A program made the translations under genes and the position numbers. This document shows positions 48,901 through 60,529 of a stretch of 64,000 nt of DNA, in pieces. Numbering within the stretch: the stretch's first letter is position 1; every line of letters begins with the position of its first letter. The DNA is from Brachionus rotundiformis (lineage: Eukaryota; Rotifera; Eurotatoria; Ploima; Brachionidae). The notes below the pieces were generated by a model. The model did no database searches. It had not been told where the DNA came from and saw only the letters and a program-made list of their open reading frames with translations. The DNA is taken from positions 5,148,146 to 5,212,145 of the forward strand of contig JAESIW010000137.1 of assembly GCA_016802295.1 (NCBI GenBank). Direction: 5' to 3'.

Positions 48901-51900
48901 AATGTAGACCAGCACAATCACAATGTTAAAAAGCAATCAAATCCCATGAGCTTTGATGATTTCAAGAAAAATTTGTCCAAAGTAAATGGTGGTGGTAATT
49001 TTGAGGAAAAACTTTTGGAAGAAATTTATCTAGCAATCAAAAATGATGAAATAGTCATGCCTTCCGAACATACAGGAACACTCAGAGACAACTACTTATG
49101 GAAAGTTTTGATTAGACGTGGAGCCATGTCTGATGCCAATTATGTCCATGCGCCTGCAGGGTCTTATAATCAAGAAATATTCAATATTGTTTGGGGTCAG
49201 ACAATTTCTGCTCTGTCGTTTGTCTATGATAAAAGTTTGGAATTATCAGTCATTCAAAAAACTATAAATGGTTTTCGTAAATGTGCACAAATAGCTGCAA
49301 ATTACGTCATGAGTGATGTTTTTGATAATATTGTAATTTCATTATGTAAATTCACAGCTTTGTCGAATAATTCAGAAGTAGAATAATTTAAAAATTGATG
49401 TTCAAAATTTTATTTTTTTTATGGTTTTTGTAGAATTTGGATCAAATATCAATAAGTTTTGGAACAAATAACAAAGCTCAGTTGGCATGTAAAACTGTAT
49501 TTCAATTGGTACATAATCATGGTGACATTTTGAGAGATGGATGGAAGAATATTCTTGATTGTATCATTCAATTATACAAAGCAAAACTTTTGCCAAAAGT
49601 TTTGATCGAGGTTTGGTCATTTTATTAAAATTATTTAGCTTTTTTTAGAATCTTAAAATTTAATTAAAAAAAATTCTAATGGATTAACCTGCTTTGGTCT
49701 ATTAAAATTTATTGTTTAAAATTAGTCCTGAAAAATTAGTTTTCTTTTAAAATGAACACGAAATTAAATGAAAATATTAGGAAAAGACTATCTATCATTT
49801 GATTAGGATAATAAATAGTTTGATCAGTATTCAATATATAACAATAAGTAAATTGTTTAAAGATGATTAGAATTTTTTAATTTTTCGATCACTATTTACG
49901 AATTTAAGATTTAAGAAAAGTCTGGCACAAAGTACAAATATTTATATATAAATGATCATGGACTAAGTCATTGACCAAGTGTAAATAAATGTTTTCAGAT
50001 CCAATTGTGAATTAAATTTTCTAATTATAAGATCCAGTTTAGTTTTCATTTTGATTGTTTTTATAAAAACAATTAAAACAATTAATATTTTTTGTACCTT
50101 ATCCAAAACTTACTAAAACTTAATGTTATTTTGAATTTTTGATTTAATAATTTTAACACTCAAAAGACCGGCGGTGTCATTTTGACACTTTTTCAAATAT
50201 TTCAAAAAATGATCTATCATATTTACATGTTTTAATATTTATTTTAAAGCTTTGATAATGCTCTTTTAAACATAGAGCTTTGAATTTTACAGACTCTTAT
50301 GAAACTAATGCAACATTTAAACAAAGTTTTGTACAAAAATACCCGGTCCTTTGGGTGTTAAAGATAAATTAAGCATAGATAATTGATTATGATACTTTTT
50401 TATTAATGTAATACTTACATTTAACAAAAATACAATAGATAAATAAAAAAATAAAAAATGAATTATCTTTTTTTAATAAAATTAAATTTTTTTGTAGTGC
50501 GAAGACTACTTGCATCCCAAAGGTCGCATAATTTTAATTAAAGAAGAAGCTGTTTCTATAAGTCAAAAGTAAATTAAAAATATGATTTGATTTTCATTCT
50601 ATTGTAATTGTTTTAACATTTTTTAGACCTGAAGGTTCTGGATTATTTAGCAGTTTCTTTCCATTTATGTCCTCAGATTTAACACTGAGCAAAGGACCTA
50701 CGCCAGAAGAACAAGAAGCGATCAAAAATGCCAAATCTTGTATCGAAGAATGTCACATAGAACAATTAATTCACGATACTAAATTTTTGAGAATGGACTC
50801 ATTAATCGAATTAACCAAGGCATTAATCTTTACATCACAGATTAACGATTTGGATCCAAACACTGTGAGCATATCCGCCAACTCAGGCTCTGGTAGCATG
50901 CTAGGTCTCAATATGATCTCAGGCTCAGACAACGATGCAGCTGTATTTAGCTTAGAAATTTTAATTAAAGTTATTCTTCAAAATAGAGATAGAATATCTT
51001 ATATTTGGTCAACTGTGCGCAATCATTTTTACTCAATAGTTATCAATAGCTCAGAGTATTCTTTTTTTTTGGAGCGAACAATAGTTGGTCTATTGAGAAT
51101 CAGCGCTCGCTTGTTACGTCGCGAAGAAATTTCAAGCGAAGTTCTCTCATCACTCAAACTTCTCTTAATTATCAATAAAAAAGATATCATCCGTAAGCTT
51201 GGCAGACAGGTTTCATTTGGTATACATGATCTATTGAGAACAAATGCTGCCAATATACAATCAAATGATGATTGGGCAAATATTTTCAGCATACTTCAAG
51301 TTTATGGCGCTGGAGCTACACCACCTTATATAGAATCAGATTTAGCCAAACAATTAATGGATTCAAAAGACTTGAAATTTGCTGAAACAAGTCCGTGAGA
51401 TATTTATGTTGTCATTTATTAATTTTTGTCTTTTTTAGGAGCTCAATCAGATGAGGATCTAAAAACCAATATGACAAGTCAATCAACTGTTGATAGAGGT
51501 TACACTTCAGATCCTGAAGTTTATCAACAGCAAGATCTTGAAACGTCTACCATTAGTTCTGCTGTTAGTGACCAAGTTTTAAATGTATTAATTAAAATTT
51601 TTTAAATTTTAATTATTGAAATAAATTAAAATGATTTTTATTCAGAAAGAATCAGCTGAGCCATTCCTAAAGCCAGTTCATTTGGCAAATCAGTACAAAA
51701 TAGACCTTGATGATGTTGGTTTAGGTCAACATGATAAAAAAGCTTTTGCCAAGTGTTGTGAAACATTGAACTTTTTGATACGCGACATGGCTTATGTTAC
51801 ATTAAGAAATTTCGAAAGCTGTATCCACTGTTTGCGTACGTTTGTCGAGGCTTGTGTCCAAGGTGATCGAAGCAAAAAAGATGCCAAAAAAGAACTTAAA

Positions 51901-52988
51901 AAACAAATGGCTGTTCAAAATAATAAAAAATTTTCCCGAAATAAAACCGAAAATCTTAAGCGTCAAGAAGAGTCAGAAGACGAGGAAGACCAATTTGTAA
52001 CTAGTTACGAAACAATTAGTCTTCAAGTTAGCTTTATTTTTTTTTAATTATTTTAAAATTTTAATTAAAATTTTGATAGCTATTGGATCTTTTGGACACA
52101 TTGCACTTAAAAGCAGCTTCTATATTTACTCATTGGGCTGATGAACAAAAAAATATAACACAACAAAATTCAATCTCAGTCGATTCAATAGTCTCTAATC
52201 TATGGTCTAATTGCTGGTGTCCAATACTTCAAGGTATTGCTCGTCTTAGCTGTGACATAAATGGTGAAGTAAGAATGCATGCTCTGCAGTATCTCCAGCG
52301 TGCATTATTGGTTCATGAATTACAAACCTTGTCAGCCATGGAATGGGAATCCTGCTTTAATAAAGTCTTGTTTCCTCTTTTGGGCAAACTTCTGGAAAAT
52401 ATTGATCCAAAAAATACTATAAGAATGGAAGAAACTCGAATGAGAGCATCAACTTTATTGTGCAAAGTTTTTTTACAACATCTAACAACTTTGGCAAAAT
52501 TATCCACTTTTACTGCATTGTGGTTAACCATTTTAGATTATATGGATAAATACATGAAGTCAGATAAATCTGATTTGCTTCACGATGTTATACCAGAATC
52601 CTTAAAAAATATGCTTCTGGTTATGGAAACTACAGGATTGTTTAATCAGAACAATCCGGAATCGGAAGCAAAGTTTAGTTCACTTTGCTCGATTACCAAA
52701 GATAGAATAGAATCATTCATACCCGGCTTATGGCAAGATTTGTTTAAGACAAACGCTGCACCACCACAGAATTTAACCAACGAAGAGCCATTAAAAGAAG
52801 AAGCAGATGAAACTAAAGATTCGAATGAAGAAGATAAAAATTTGGTAAAAGAAGAAAATAATGTTGAAGAAACCCAAACTAATGAAAATTCAACCATTCA
52901 GGTAATAAAATTTAAAAATTCTTTTAATAAATTTAATTTGATTTAATTTAAGCCAATTAAGTCAAACAATGAAATAAAAGATATCTAA
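45908..52988 (+). CDS. GBF1: GBF1, Golgi brefeldin-A-resistant Arf guanine-nucleotide exchange factor
   Basis: GBF1 activates Arf1 at the ER-Golgi interface for COPI recruitment. Eleven exons (45908-46009, 46059-46485, 46534-47576, 48160-49377, 49434-49610, 50498-50568, 50627-51390, 51439-51584, 51646-52026, 52080-52901, 52953-52988) join to 1728 residues; human GBF1 has about 1860. Visible blocks: DCB with FVGTDSAGDEVVLMKILNVL; HUS with YGLPCVRELLRFLISLINSR, ELYINYDCSLNCSNLFEELT and LLSKNAF; the Sec7 domain with catalytic glutamic finger FRLPGEAPLI and MLNVDQHNHNVK; then HDS1-3 with GYTSDPEVY and HWADEQKN ... VRMHALQYLQRALLVHE. A 48-nt in-frame intron at 46486-46533 contains no stop, and retaining it would insert 16 residues into RLS|ELLRR. 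The donor of exon 7 (A|GTCCGT at 51391) is weak but is the one that keeps the frame. Confidence 0.95.
50153..50361. mobile_element. TTAA-flanked MITE, piggyBac-like, in a GBF1 intron
   Basis: The element is bounded by TTAA at 50153-50156 and 50358-50361. Immediately inside are inverted termini: left CACTCAAAAGACCGGC, right (complement) CACCCAAAGGACCGGG, matching at 13 of 16 positions. A subterminal palindrome GTGTCATTTTGACAC follows the left end. The 201-bp body has no coding capacity. TTAA duplication is the hallmark of piggyBac transposition, so this is most simply a non-autonomous piggyBac-type element. Confidence 0.75.
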
Positions 52989-53481
52989 GAGAAACAAATT
53001 AAATTATTTTTATTAATTTTATAATTATTATTTGCGTTTAGTCTCTTTCTGAGTTTGTGTATTTTTTAATCAGATCTTTTGTCATAGTCTCATCATTTTC
53101 AGTGAGAGCGAAAGTTTTAAATAATTTTTTTTAGCATTTTTATTTAAATAAATAAAATATGAATCGTATGTTTTAGTTTAAATCTTATTTTTTTAAGAAA
53201 ATAAAAATTTCAAATAAAAATAAAAATGTACATATTTTTCATTTATTATTATTTAAAGAATTTATTATTTAAAATTTTTATTGTTTGAATAGAAACAATT
53301 ATTTTTTAAAGGCGAAACAAATTTTAAACTATCAAAATATTCTAAAAATTTTTTTTGATTTTTATGTTTATGTAAAAATTATATGATATTGAATCCAGCT
53401 TCAAGTAAAAATATTAATACTTAATTAAATTAATTAAAGCTATTTCAAAAATTAAAAATAATTATAACTGAATTTTTTGAT
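52989..53481. other. Intergenic, convergent 3' regions of GBF1 and NAAA
   Basis: AT-rich. AATAAA signals near 53150 on the plus strand can serve GBF1. No coding potential. Confidence 0.55.
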
Positions 53482-54826
53482 TTATCTAATGATTAATTGA
53501 AAACCACCTTGAGATGATTCGACAGCTGCTGACATAACAACAGAATAAACAGTTCCGCTTGAAAGAATTTTTATTTAAGCTAATCTTGAGAAAAGGTTAG
53601 AAATACCAAATTTTACCTATTACAAACCGGATCGATTGTCATTACTTGCATTAGTGTATTTAGATTAATATTTTCTTGAGTTGTTTGGTTCATTGCTTTC
53701 ATTCCAGGAGTTCGTCTATCATCGTTTGGTGGGGGCGGTAACCAATGATCATAATTTGTTTCCAGCAAGTACCAGTTCTCGATTCCCACTGATTCAGCAT
53801 TCAGCTTCCAAATGTCAACCAACTTGTATTGATTTCTGGTAATCACGGCTCCTTGGTCGGGATCAACGCCTCCAACAATAAAATAACACGGAGCTATTAG
53901 ATCACTGGTCGACAGAATATCAACAGCTTGTTCAAAAGATGTGGCGTTTTCCATTACCTTTCTAGTAATAAATGACAGAGGACTTGCTTTGCGGTCTATG
54001 ACAGCAAACAAAAGATTTATCCACCAATCACCCTGATCTCTTTCGTTAATGCTAAATGTAAACTTTGAATACTTGTGGCCTGTTAATACTCCAATAAACC
54101 CTGCTACTTGAGCGCTTGTGAAAACAAGCTTTTGAATTTTAAGATAATCAATAGGTAATTAAAAATTAAAGGATTTTAATTACAGTCCCATTTCGGTAAT
54201 ACTGAGCCACATAAGTAAGATTTTTCAAATAATCCGGAAAGTCATAATCCAAGTTACGACCGTGAATTATTTGACCACTCGATTGTTTCGCTATAATTCC
54301 TGTGCAATAACTTAAAAGTATATTTTATTTTTAAAAAAATAAAATTTTGGTGACAATATACGCTGTGATGTCATAAATAAGATTAGCAAATACTACATCA
54401 CCTAATTTAATACCAGTACTTTTTGATATGCCTAAGAAATAAAATTTTAAAAAGAATTTATTCTCAAAATTAATTTTATTACCCTTCATTTCTTCATTGA
54501 AAGGATATGGGAAGAGATTGTCAATCTCAGAGGCTATAAATTCAATTAATGTGATCACTTCATCTGGTATTTTTAGAAGCTTTCTAAGAAAAAAAAGCAA
54601 ATTTATTTTTAAATAAAAAATTTATATTCTTTCACTTTTGTGCTTCGACTAAAGATGCGATTTCTTCTTTAAAGTCGTAAGATGGTTGAGAAAATCTTTG
54701 TACAGCTGGTTCATCCAAATTTATCTTATAAGTTTTGAATTCAAAACTTGATTTATCAACACATTTTAAATAAACAAAATTGATTGTTGTTGTAATTATG
54801 ATTAAATTTGAAATTAAAAATTTCAT
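53482..54826 (-). CDS. NAAA: N-acylethanolamine acid amidase (acid ceramidase family, Ntn hydrolase)
   Basis: NAAA is a lysosomal amidase that hydrolyses N-palmitoylethanolamine and related lipids; the precursor cleaves itself to free the catalytic cysteine. Six exons (54636-54826, 54483-54583, 54362-54431, 54184-54310, 53617-54128, 53482-53557) join to 358 residues (human 359). A signal peptide (MKFLISNLIIITTTINFVYL) is followed by the alpha subunit with LGDVVFANLIYDITAY. Cys123 then begins the beta subunit, CTGIIAKQSSGQIIHGRNLD, matching the human [20 protein letters not shown] site. Further matches are CYFIVGGVDPDQGAVITRNQ, NYDHWLPPPPNDDRRTPGMK and the terminal SGTVYSVVMSAA. The block order and the NYDHW/DDRRT region favour NAAA, though acid ceramidase is the close alternative. 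It is convergent with GBF1. Confidence 0.93.
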
Positions 54827-55329
54827 ATTTTTAAACTTTTTCTACCAAATAGTAATAATGAAAAAAAAAGAGTTTTTATTTAAATTAAGATATTGCATTC
54901 CATATGAAGTATCTCATGGTTTTATTGTGCCTAATAATTATAACCATTTTTTTAGTTTGAATTTCTCATAGATGCTAGCGATTATTTAATTTTAAACTCA
55001 ATATTCAAATATTTTACTGGCAAACTTTGTGACCAAATTTATAAAATTATGTTCAAAACCTATTACTAATAGAAATTTATAACTTTTTTATTCTAAAATT
55101 TAATAAAGACATATTATTATGTTTAGCAACCCATTTTAAACCATTACCAAATTTCATGCATAGTTGTGCATTTATAATTATTTTGCAGAGTTTTGCAGAT
55201 TTAAAAATTAATCTCATTTTTAGCTCACTCATCAAACCTTAGCACAATTTTGTCATAGATTTTTATTTTCCATGAGTAAAAGAAGAGTGAGGGGTTCAAA
55301 TTTATTTAAAATAGATCTTAATTGAATTC
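54827..55329. other. Intergenic between NAAA and the MAM pseudo-exon
   Basis: AT-rich. Positions about 55160-55205 (TTTTGCAGAGTTTTGCAGAT) resemble 56830-56865 (TTTTGCGGAGTTTTGCAAAT) inside the MAM gene, a short dispersed similarity perhaps related to the foldback element at 57105-57480. No gene seen. Confidence 0.45.
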
Positions 55330-55773
55330 CAGGTTGACAGTCTAACAATTTAAGAAGAAATAAAAATGCATGTTTTAGGAAGAAATTTATTTTCAAAGCA
55401 TTTTTATTAATATTCAAACGAAAGCATAATTGAGTTTTATTAAATTTTAAAAAAATTATCATTCATGATATTTTTATTTTTTAAAAATCCAATAAATTAG
55501 TACGCCTATAAATATTATTACAATATTTCTATCCTAACTCTGGTATCTATTCCAACCAACTTAGATTTGTGCTTTTTCCAAAACTTGCTGTTGCTGTTGT
55601 GAATGAAGTTAAACTTTCTATAGAAGATACACTATATTATTTACTGTCATTTCTCTTATCTTAAGCTTTATCATAGAAAAATCACCATAATAAATATCGA
55701 AAGAGTCAATTGATATAGAGCCAGGTTAATTAGAGCTATCTCTAATGGGTTCAAATATGACCTTAAATTTTTT
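55330..55773 (-). pseudogene. Broken duplicate of the last exon and 3' UTR of the MAM gene
   Basis: 55674-55773 is nearly identical to 56342-56441, the start of the last MAM exon, and reads FKVIFEPIRDSSN followed by an in-frame TAA, then PGSISIDSFDIYYGDF. The remainder (to about 55330) is more diverged but lines up with the stalk, membrane segment and 3' UTR of the intact copy; GGTTGACA(G/C)TC(T/A)AACAATTTAAGA is present in both at 55333 and 55969. The stop and the loss of alignment in the stalk make it non-functional. It abuts the dispersed repeat at 55774 at the point where the exon begins. Confidence 0.8.
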
Positions 55774-55927
55774 ACTTACATTTGACAATTTTTTATCTAA
55801 ATATAAATTATTTGAACATTTTATTTTATTCAATTTTTATTATCAATTTCTTTAAAATAAATTTTCTTTTTTTTTTCTAAATTGAAAGCTACAACAGCGC
55901 GACAGAATTTAGTTTCTTTCCGTGGGT
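55774..55927 (-). repeat. Dispersed repeat, copy 2
   Basis: Inverted copy of the repeat at 44338-44489, sharing ACCCACGG at one end and AAATTGTCAAATG(C/T)AAGT at the other. It sits exactly between the broken MAM exon copy and the 3' UTR of the intact MAM gene, so it may have mediated or marked the duplication. Confidence 0.75.
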
Positions 55928-56075
55928 TTACCATAACTTAATTGAAAAAAAATCTAAATTGGATATATGGTTGACACTCAAACAATTTAAGAGGAAATAA
56001 CAAATACATTTTTCAAGAAAAGTAAAAAATTTTTTTCAGTAATATTTTTTATTAATATTTAATGATGAGCATTAT

Positions 56076-58574
56076 TCAGTTATAATTTGTTGCTGTTTGT
56101 TTAAAAGGCTTATATTTATTTACTAAACAAGAAAAAATCAAATAAATTCCTACACCTACTAAAAGTAGAGAAACAAAAACTATGTTTTTTGATCCTATAT
56201 CTCCTGATATCTGTTCAGTTATTGAATTAGATTTTTCGGTTTTTCTGTCACTTTTTTTTCCAGTTGTAACATCGAATGAGTGTGATACTGAATCTCCTGG
56301 TATATTTTCTTTAGTACTTTCTTTAAAATTCTCTTCTATCCAAAAATCACCATAATAAATATCAAAAGAGTCAATTGATATAGAGCCAGGTTTATTAGAG
56401 CTATCTCTAATGGGTTCAAATATGACCTTAAATTTTTCAGGAACTCTTTTAATTTAATTTATTATGAATTGAAAAAACTATACCCGAAAAAGGCAACTTG
56501 TTAATTTAATTTCTAAAACGATAATACTCCATGAATAATCATCAGGTGCTTGATCAATTTTTAAAATAATTTTACTAAAATTCGATGTTTTATTTTTCCA
56601 CTCTAATATAACTTGTAAATTATCAGAAGAAACAATATTGTAAGCAAATGAAAGATAAAAATTATCATTTTCTTTTTTCATAAAAAGGGGTGATATCAAT
56701 CTACTACGAAAAGATTTGTCTCCTTCATAAAAATCACTCGAAATAGTCATGTAATAACCTAAAAAATAAATTGTAAAAATATTTGAAATGTAATTAAAAT
56801 TTTTTTTTTCCAGAGGGGTTGAACTAGTGCTGCATCTTTATTTTTTTGCGGAGTTTTGCAAATTTAAAAAAATCAAATAATTTCCTTTCTCAATAAAATT
56901 ATTTCCGAAATAATCTTATCTTCTCTCTTCTAGGCTTACATTTTTTAAAACTTTGATCTTTTAATACAATTTTTAAAATTTTAAATTAATAATTAATATA
57001 ATCTCTTTGAAAACATATTTTGAGTTTTTATGAAGTTATTTTATTGACAATCACTATTTTATTCCAAAAGATAACACAGCTTGTAAAACTAATACAAAAC
57101 TAGAATTTTCTGGTTTTGTGAAGTTCAATACAAAAGAACAGAACCAAGTGTAAAAAAATTAAATAACTTTTTTTCTAAAAGTTTAAAATTAATTATGTGA
57201 ATGCAGAATGGTGCAACATTCAAAATTGCATCAACTGTAAAAGTCTGCAAATGATGTGCAAAATTTCTGCAAATTGCACTACACTCGATTATATTGAAAT
57301 TTAATTTATGCTGAACTCTGCAAAATTAGCAGATATAGATATTTGATGCAACTTTGAATGTTTCACTATGCTGCATTTACAGAATTAGGTTTAAATCTTT
57401 AGAAAAAAAGTTTTTTAATTTTTTAACATTTTTTTCTGTTCTTTTTGCCATTTTGTACTGAATTTCACAAAACCAATTTTCTCTTAATAGTTTAGATCAA
57501 ATCGATGAAATTTTTTTATGATTAAAAATAATTATTATTATTATTTTAATATATTATATTCACCTTTATGACATCGACCAATCGAACTATAGTGAGACAC
57601 TTTTGGATAATATTTGAGACCACAAAAAGAGCCATTATATCCATCTAATTGCCTGCAGTAATATTCTTTTGATCCATTACTCGATTCAAGTGTATATGGA
57701 ATTGCACAATAATTCTTTGTCATTTTTTTCATATTAAAACTACCGACATGATAATTAGCTATAAAAATTGATTAATGAGCAAAACTAAAAATTTTGGGAT
57801 ATTATTAAACCTATTGAGTCATAATCTGATAAAGGTCCCATGTTTACATCAGAACCGTCTGTTTGCACCCATTCATAATTTTTAAAATTTGTATGCCAAC
57901 CATTTAATACACCAAACTTATTAAAATGTTCGCCTTTTATCTTTGATGGCTTTTCATCATCAAAATTAAAATCTTCATCGTAAACAATTATATCATCGAT
58001 GGCAATAACACTTGACAAGCGATCATTAATAGAAATGTTAGCTCGAAATTCTATCTTTTATAAGAATTAATAAGAAATAAAACATTAAAAAAAAAACAAT
58101 ACTTTGTGGGTAAAAGAAGGCAAATTAACACTAGCCAAAGTCCATGAATTTTTTCTACTCCTAGCATTGCTCCAAAATTGTTTTCTATCTGAATTAATAA
58201 ACACTCTAAGTTTACTCATATTAGAGCCATATGAAAAAAACCAAAACTCTAGTGTGAGCTCTTTGCTTTTGGTTGGGAAAGTTTTCTCCATGATGCACTC
58301 ATCATCATTATTTCTTAAACTTTTACCATTACAAAGTGCATACAAACCATTTTCTAATTTAAGATATAAATACATTATAACTAAAATAATTCGATCTACT
58401 TTTGGTTCTATCCATCAAAGGTCCAGATGGAATAGAGAATGAATTTCCCGAGTTTCTTTCAAATTTGGTTGTTTTATAATTGCAAAAGTCATTTTCGAAA
58501 TCACAATCAAGTTCTTGCAAAGATGACTGCAAACAAATTGAAAACAGATAAATTTGAATTAACTTAAAATTCAT
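56076..58574 (-). CDS. Type I membrane protein with two MAM domains, the second containing a fibronectin type II domain
   Basis: MAM domains are extracellular adhesion modules. Six exons (58400-58574, 58103-58353, 57811-58054, 57564-57758, 56498-56758, 56076-56443) join to 497 residues. After a signal peptide (MNFKLIQIYLFSICLQSSLQ) the first MAM domain runs LDCDFENDFCNY ... SGPLMDRTKNGLYALC ... WTLASVNLPSFTHKIEFRA ... SSVIAIDDIIVYDEDF. The second starts near FNKFGVLNGWHTNFKNYEWV, GPLSDYDSI and resumes with GYYMTISSDFYEGDKSFRSR, WSIIVLEIKLTIPEKFKVIF and GSISIDSFDIYYGDFW. Between DSI and GYYM lies a separate 195-nt, phase 1-1 exon whose four cysteines (NYCAIPYT, EYYC, GSFCGLKYY, SIGRC) fit fibronectin type II. 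A Ser/Thr/Lys-rich stalk, one membrane helix (NIVFVSLLLVGVGIYLIFSC) and a short tail end the protein. The fifth donor (A|GTTGCC) was chosen by phase and is not strong. I do not recognise an orthologue. Confidence 0.85.
57105..57480. mobile_element. Foldback (long inverted-repeat) element in a MAM-gene intron
   Basis: Two arms of about 150 bases in inverted orientation, roughly 57111-57260 and 57325-57474, around a 60-base spacer. Paired blocks include TGGTTTTGTGAA(G/A)TTCA(A/G)TACAAAA, AACTTTTTTTCTAAA and ACATTCAAA(A/G)TTGCATCAA. The arms differ by scattered substitutions and small indels, so the copy is not recent. There is no coding capacity, which fits a long-TIR MITE. It lies in the intron just downstream of the Fn2 exon. 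Confidence 0.8.
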
Positions 58575-58954
58575 CTTTATTTGTTCTACTAGGATGGAAA
58601 ATCTATTAAATTTTCTCTTTAGTTGACTCTTTTTAGCGACACAAGTACATTTAATTAAAAAATATTTTGCTAATTAATGTTTCGAAATTACTAGCTAAAG
58701 CTAAAACTAAAGCTAAATAATATTATCTTTTAAATATATAATTTAGAGAAGTTTATTTAATTTGTCTCCTTTGTCAAAAAAATCTAAATTTTAATAAATT
58801 TATTTAAAATCAAATTTTTGATTAAAACATCGTAAAGTATATCAATTTTTTATTTCAAACAAAATCTCAATCTGAAAATATATTTTTAAAATATTTGAAC
58901 AATTATTATCTAATAAATTTAATTTTATAAAATCAACAAAATTTTTTACATTAA
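58575..58954. other. Intergenic spacer between MINPP1 and the MAM gene
   Basis: About 380 bases of AT-rich DNA between two minus-strand genes. It must hold the MAM promoter and the MINPP1 3' end. An imperfect GCTAAAGCTAAAACTAAAGCTAAA hexamer repeat lies near 58695-58718. Confidence 0.55.
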
Positions 58955-60529
58955 TTATAATTCATCATTTGCTTTTTTATTACAATTTGCGTCCAGATTT
59001 AAGTCTAGGAATTTTTCTAGCATTGTTTTGAAATTTTCATAAGTGCATTCAGATTTTGTTTTCGTGCTACATTCAACTCGATTTGTTCGGAGCAGTTCTA
59101 GTGGCATCTCATTTACTAGAATTTTTATAATGTATTCCTTTAAATCATTACATTTGTACAAAACAAATGCCAGATTTGAAGCAAACGGTGACATTGCTGC
59201 TGTTTTAAAATATCTGTTTTCAAACTCTTTAAATTTATCATGAGTTAATTTAAACGGGTCACGAAAAAGACTCAACACAGATAATAATGGTATTATATTC
59301 TCTGCATGTCCAAATCTTAAAAGCACTTTTTTCCTATGGACAAGTTAAATTTTTTTCCAATTTGATATAAAAAAATACTTTTTCGGATGATTATTCAAAT
59401 TCAAATCAATATTATAAAATAAATCATGATATAAATACTGAACAACTTGGTAATTTAATTCATTACCATATGATTTGATCCAAAAATCCTTTAAATCACT
59501 AAAGTATGACAAAACCTCCAACTCGTGATCACTTTCAAATAATTTGCACCAGTTATTTTTCATTCTATGGGCATATTCAATTCCACATAGGCCAAATATC
59601 GTTGTTAAGATTTCTTTTACAAATAAAATTAAATTTAAATAAAATAATTTGATAAATTATTTATTAATTAATTCTTTTTAAGTTTTTATTCTTTTAAAAA
59701 GTTTCAAATAAATACTTGATTTTAAGTCCAGTTCTTGGATAAAATTTCTTGATTTGAATGCATGCAGTAATTTGGTCATTTCAGATCCATTCATAAAATT
59801 TACTAAATTTGGTAAGAATTTTTTTTGCTTCTTTACTTTTTCTAAGTACTGATAACATAGGTCGAAGTATCGGATTAAGGTGTTGTTTACCACAAATTGA
59901 TTAATCAACAAATTAGATATTTGAGAATCGTTTCCAAATAAACCATATACAAAATTTCTTCCACTATCAATACATCTATTCCTATCACTGGAAACAATAT
60001 CAATATTATTATTAAGAGCGTCTTCTTCATTGAACAAATTTGGAAAGCGTTTTTTGAATCTTGATGCAATCTGCTGCATCTCCAAAGCACCCAAATCACT
60101 CAAACCATGATTTGGTTTATCATCAAAAGTAACCACTACGTCATCAATCGCACCAAAATAAGTCAGATTTAGCTTTTTTTGATGACTTCGTAACTGACTT
60201 ACATTTTTTAAAAATTTTTTAGTTAAAGCGACGTATTTTGAGTTTGGATACCGCGATCCGTGTCGTAGAAAAATGTATATTTGTTCAGCACTTAAAAGGT
60301 TTTGTTTAAAATTAAAAAAACTATTAGTTTAAATTAAAAGCTTAAAAAAAACTTACGAACAATTCTCTTTTATATAATTTTGATTATTATTTATGTAGTC
60401 GATTTGTTCTCTAGTAAAGCTATCCAAATAAGCTGTTTTAGTCGAGTGTTTAAGCTGAAGTGATTGAGCAATGTATAATACCAATATTAGAGTTGTTATT
60501 GCTGCCAAATCGCTTAAGCAACAAGTCAT
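58955..60529 (-). CDS. MINPP1: Multiple inositol polyphosphate phosphatase (MINPP1), ER lumen
   Basis: MINPP1 is a histidine acid phosphatase of the ER lumen that dephosphorylates InsP5/InsP6 and 2,3-bisphosphoglycerate. Four exons (60357-60529, 59716-60290, 59379-59613, 58955-59333) join in frame to 453 residues (human 487). A hydrophobic leader (LAAITTLILVLYIAQSLQ) precedes the catalytic motif FLRHGSRYPN, which has the phosphoryl-accepting His and the Arg pair of RHGxRxP. DIVSSDRNRCIDSGRNFVYG follows, and the proton-donor motif is RFGHAENIIPLL. The C-terminus ANDEL is a KDEL-type ER retrieval signal equivalent to SDEL of human MINPP1. The third intron is only 45 nt (59334-59378). It is transcribed away from the CNB-domain gene. 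Confidence 0.95.

Noticed and set aside
58381..58399. A 19-nt GT-AG intron (GTAGATCG...TTTTAG) in the first MAM domain
   Set aside because: Extending to the next AG gives a 46-nt intron (58354-58399) that matches the common size here and yields DRTKNGLYAL, a better fit to MAM domains.
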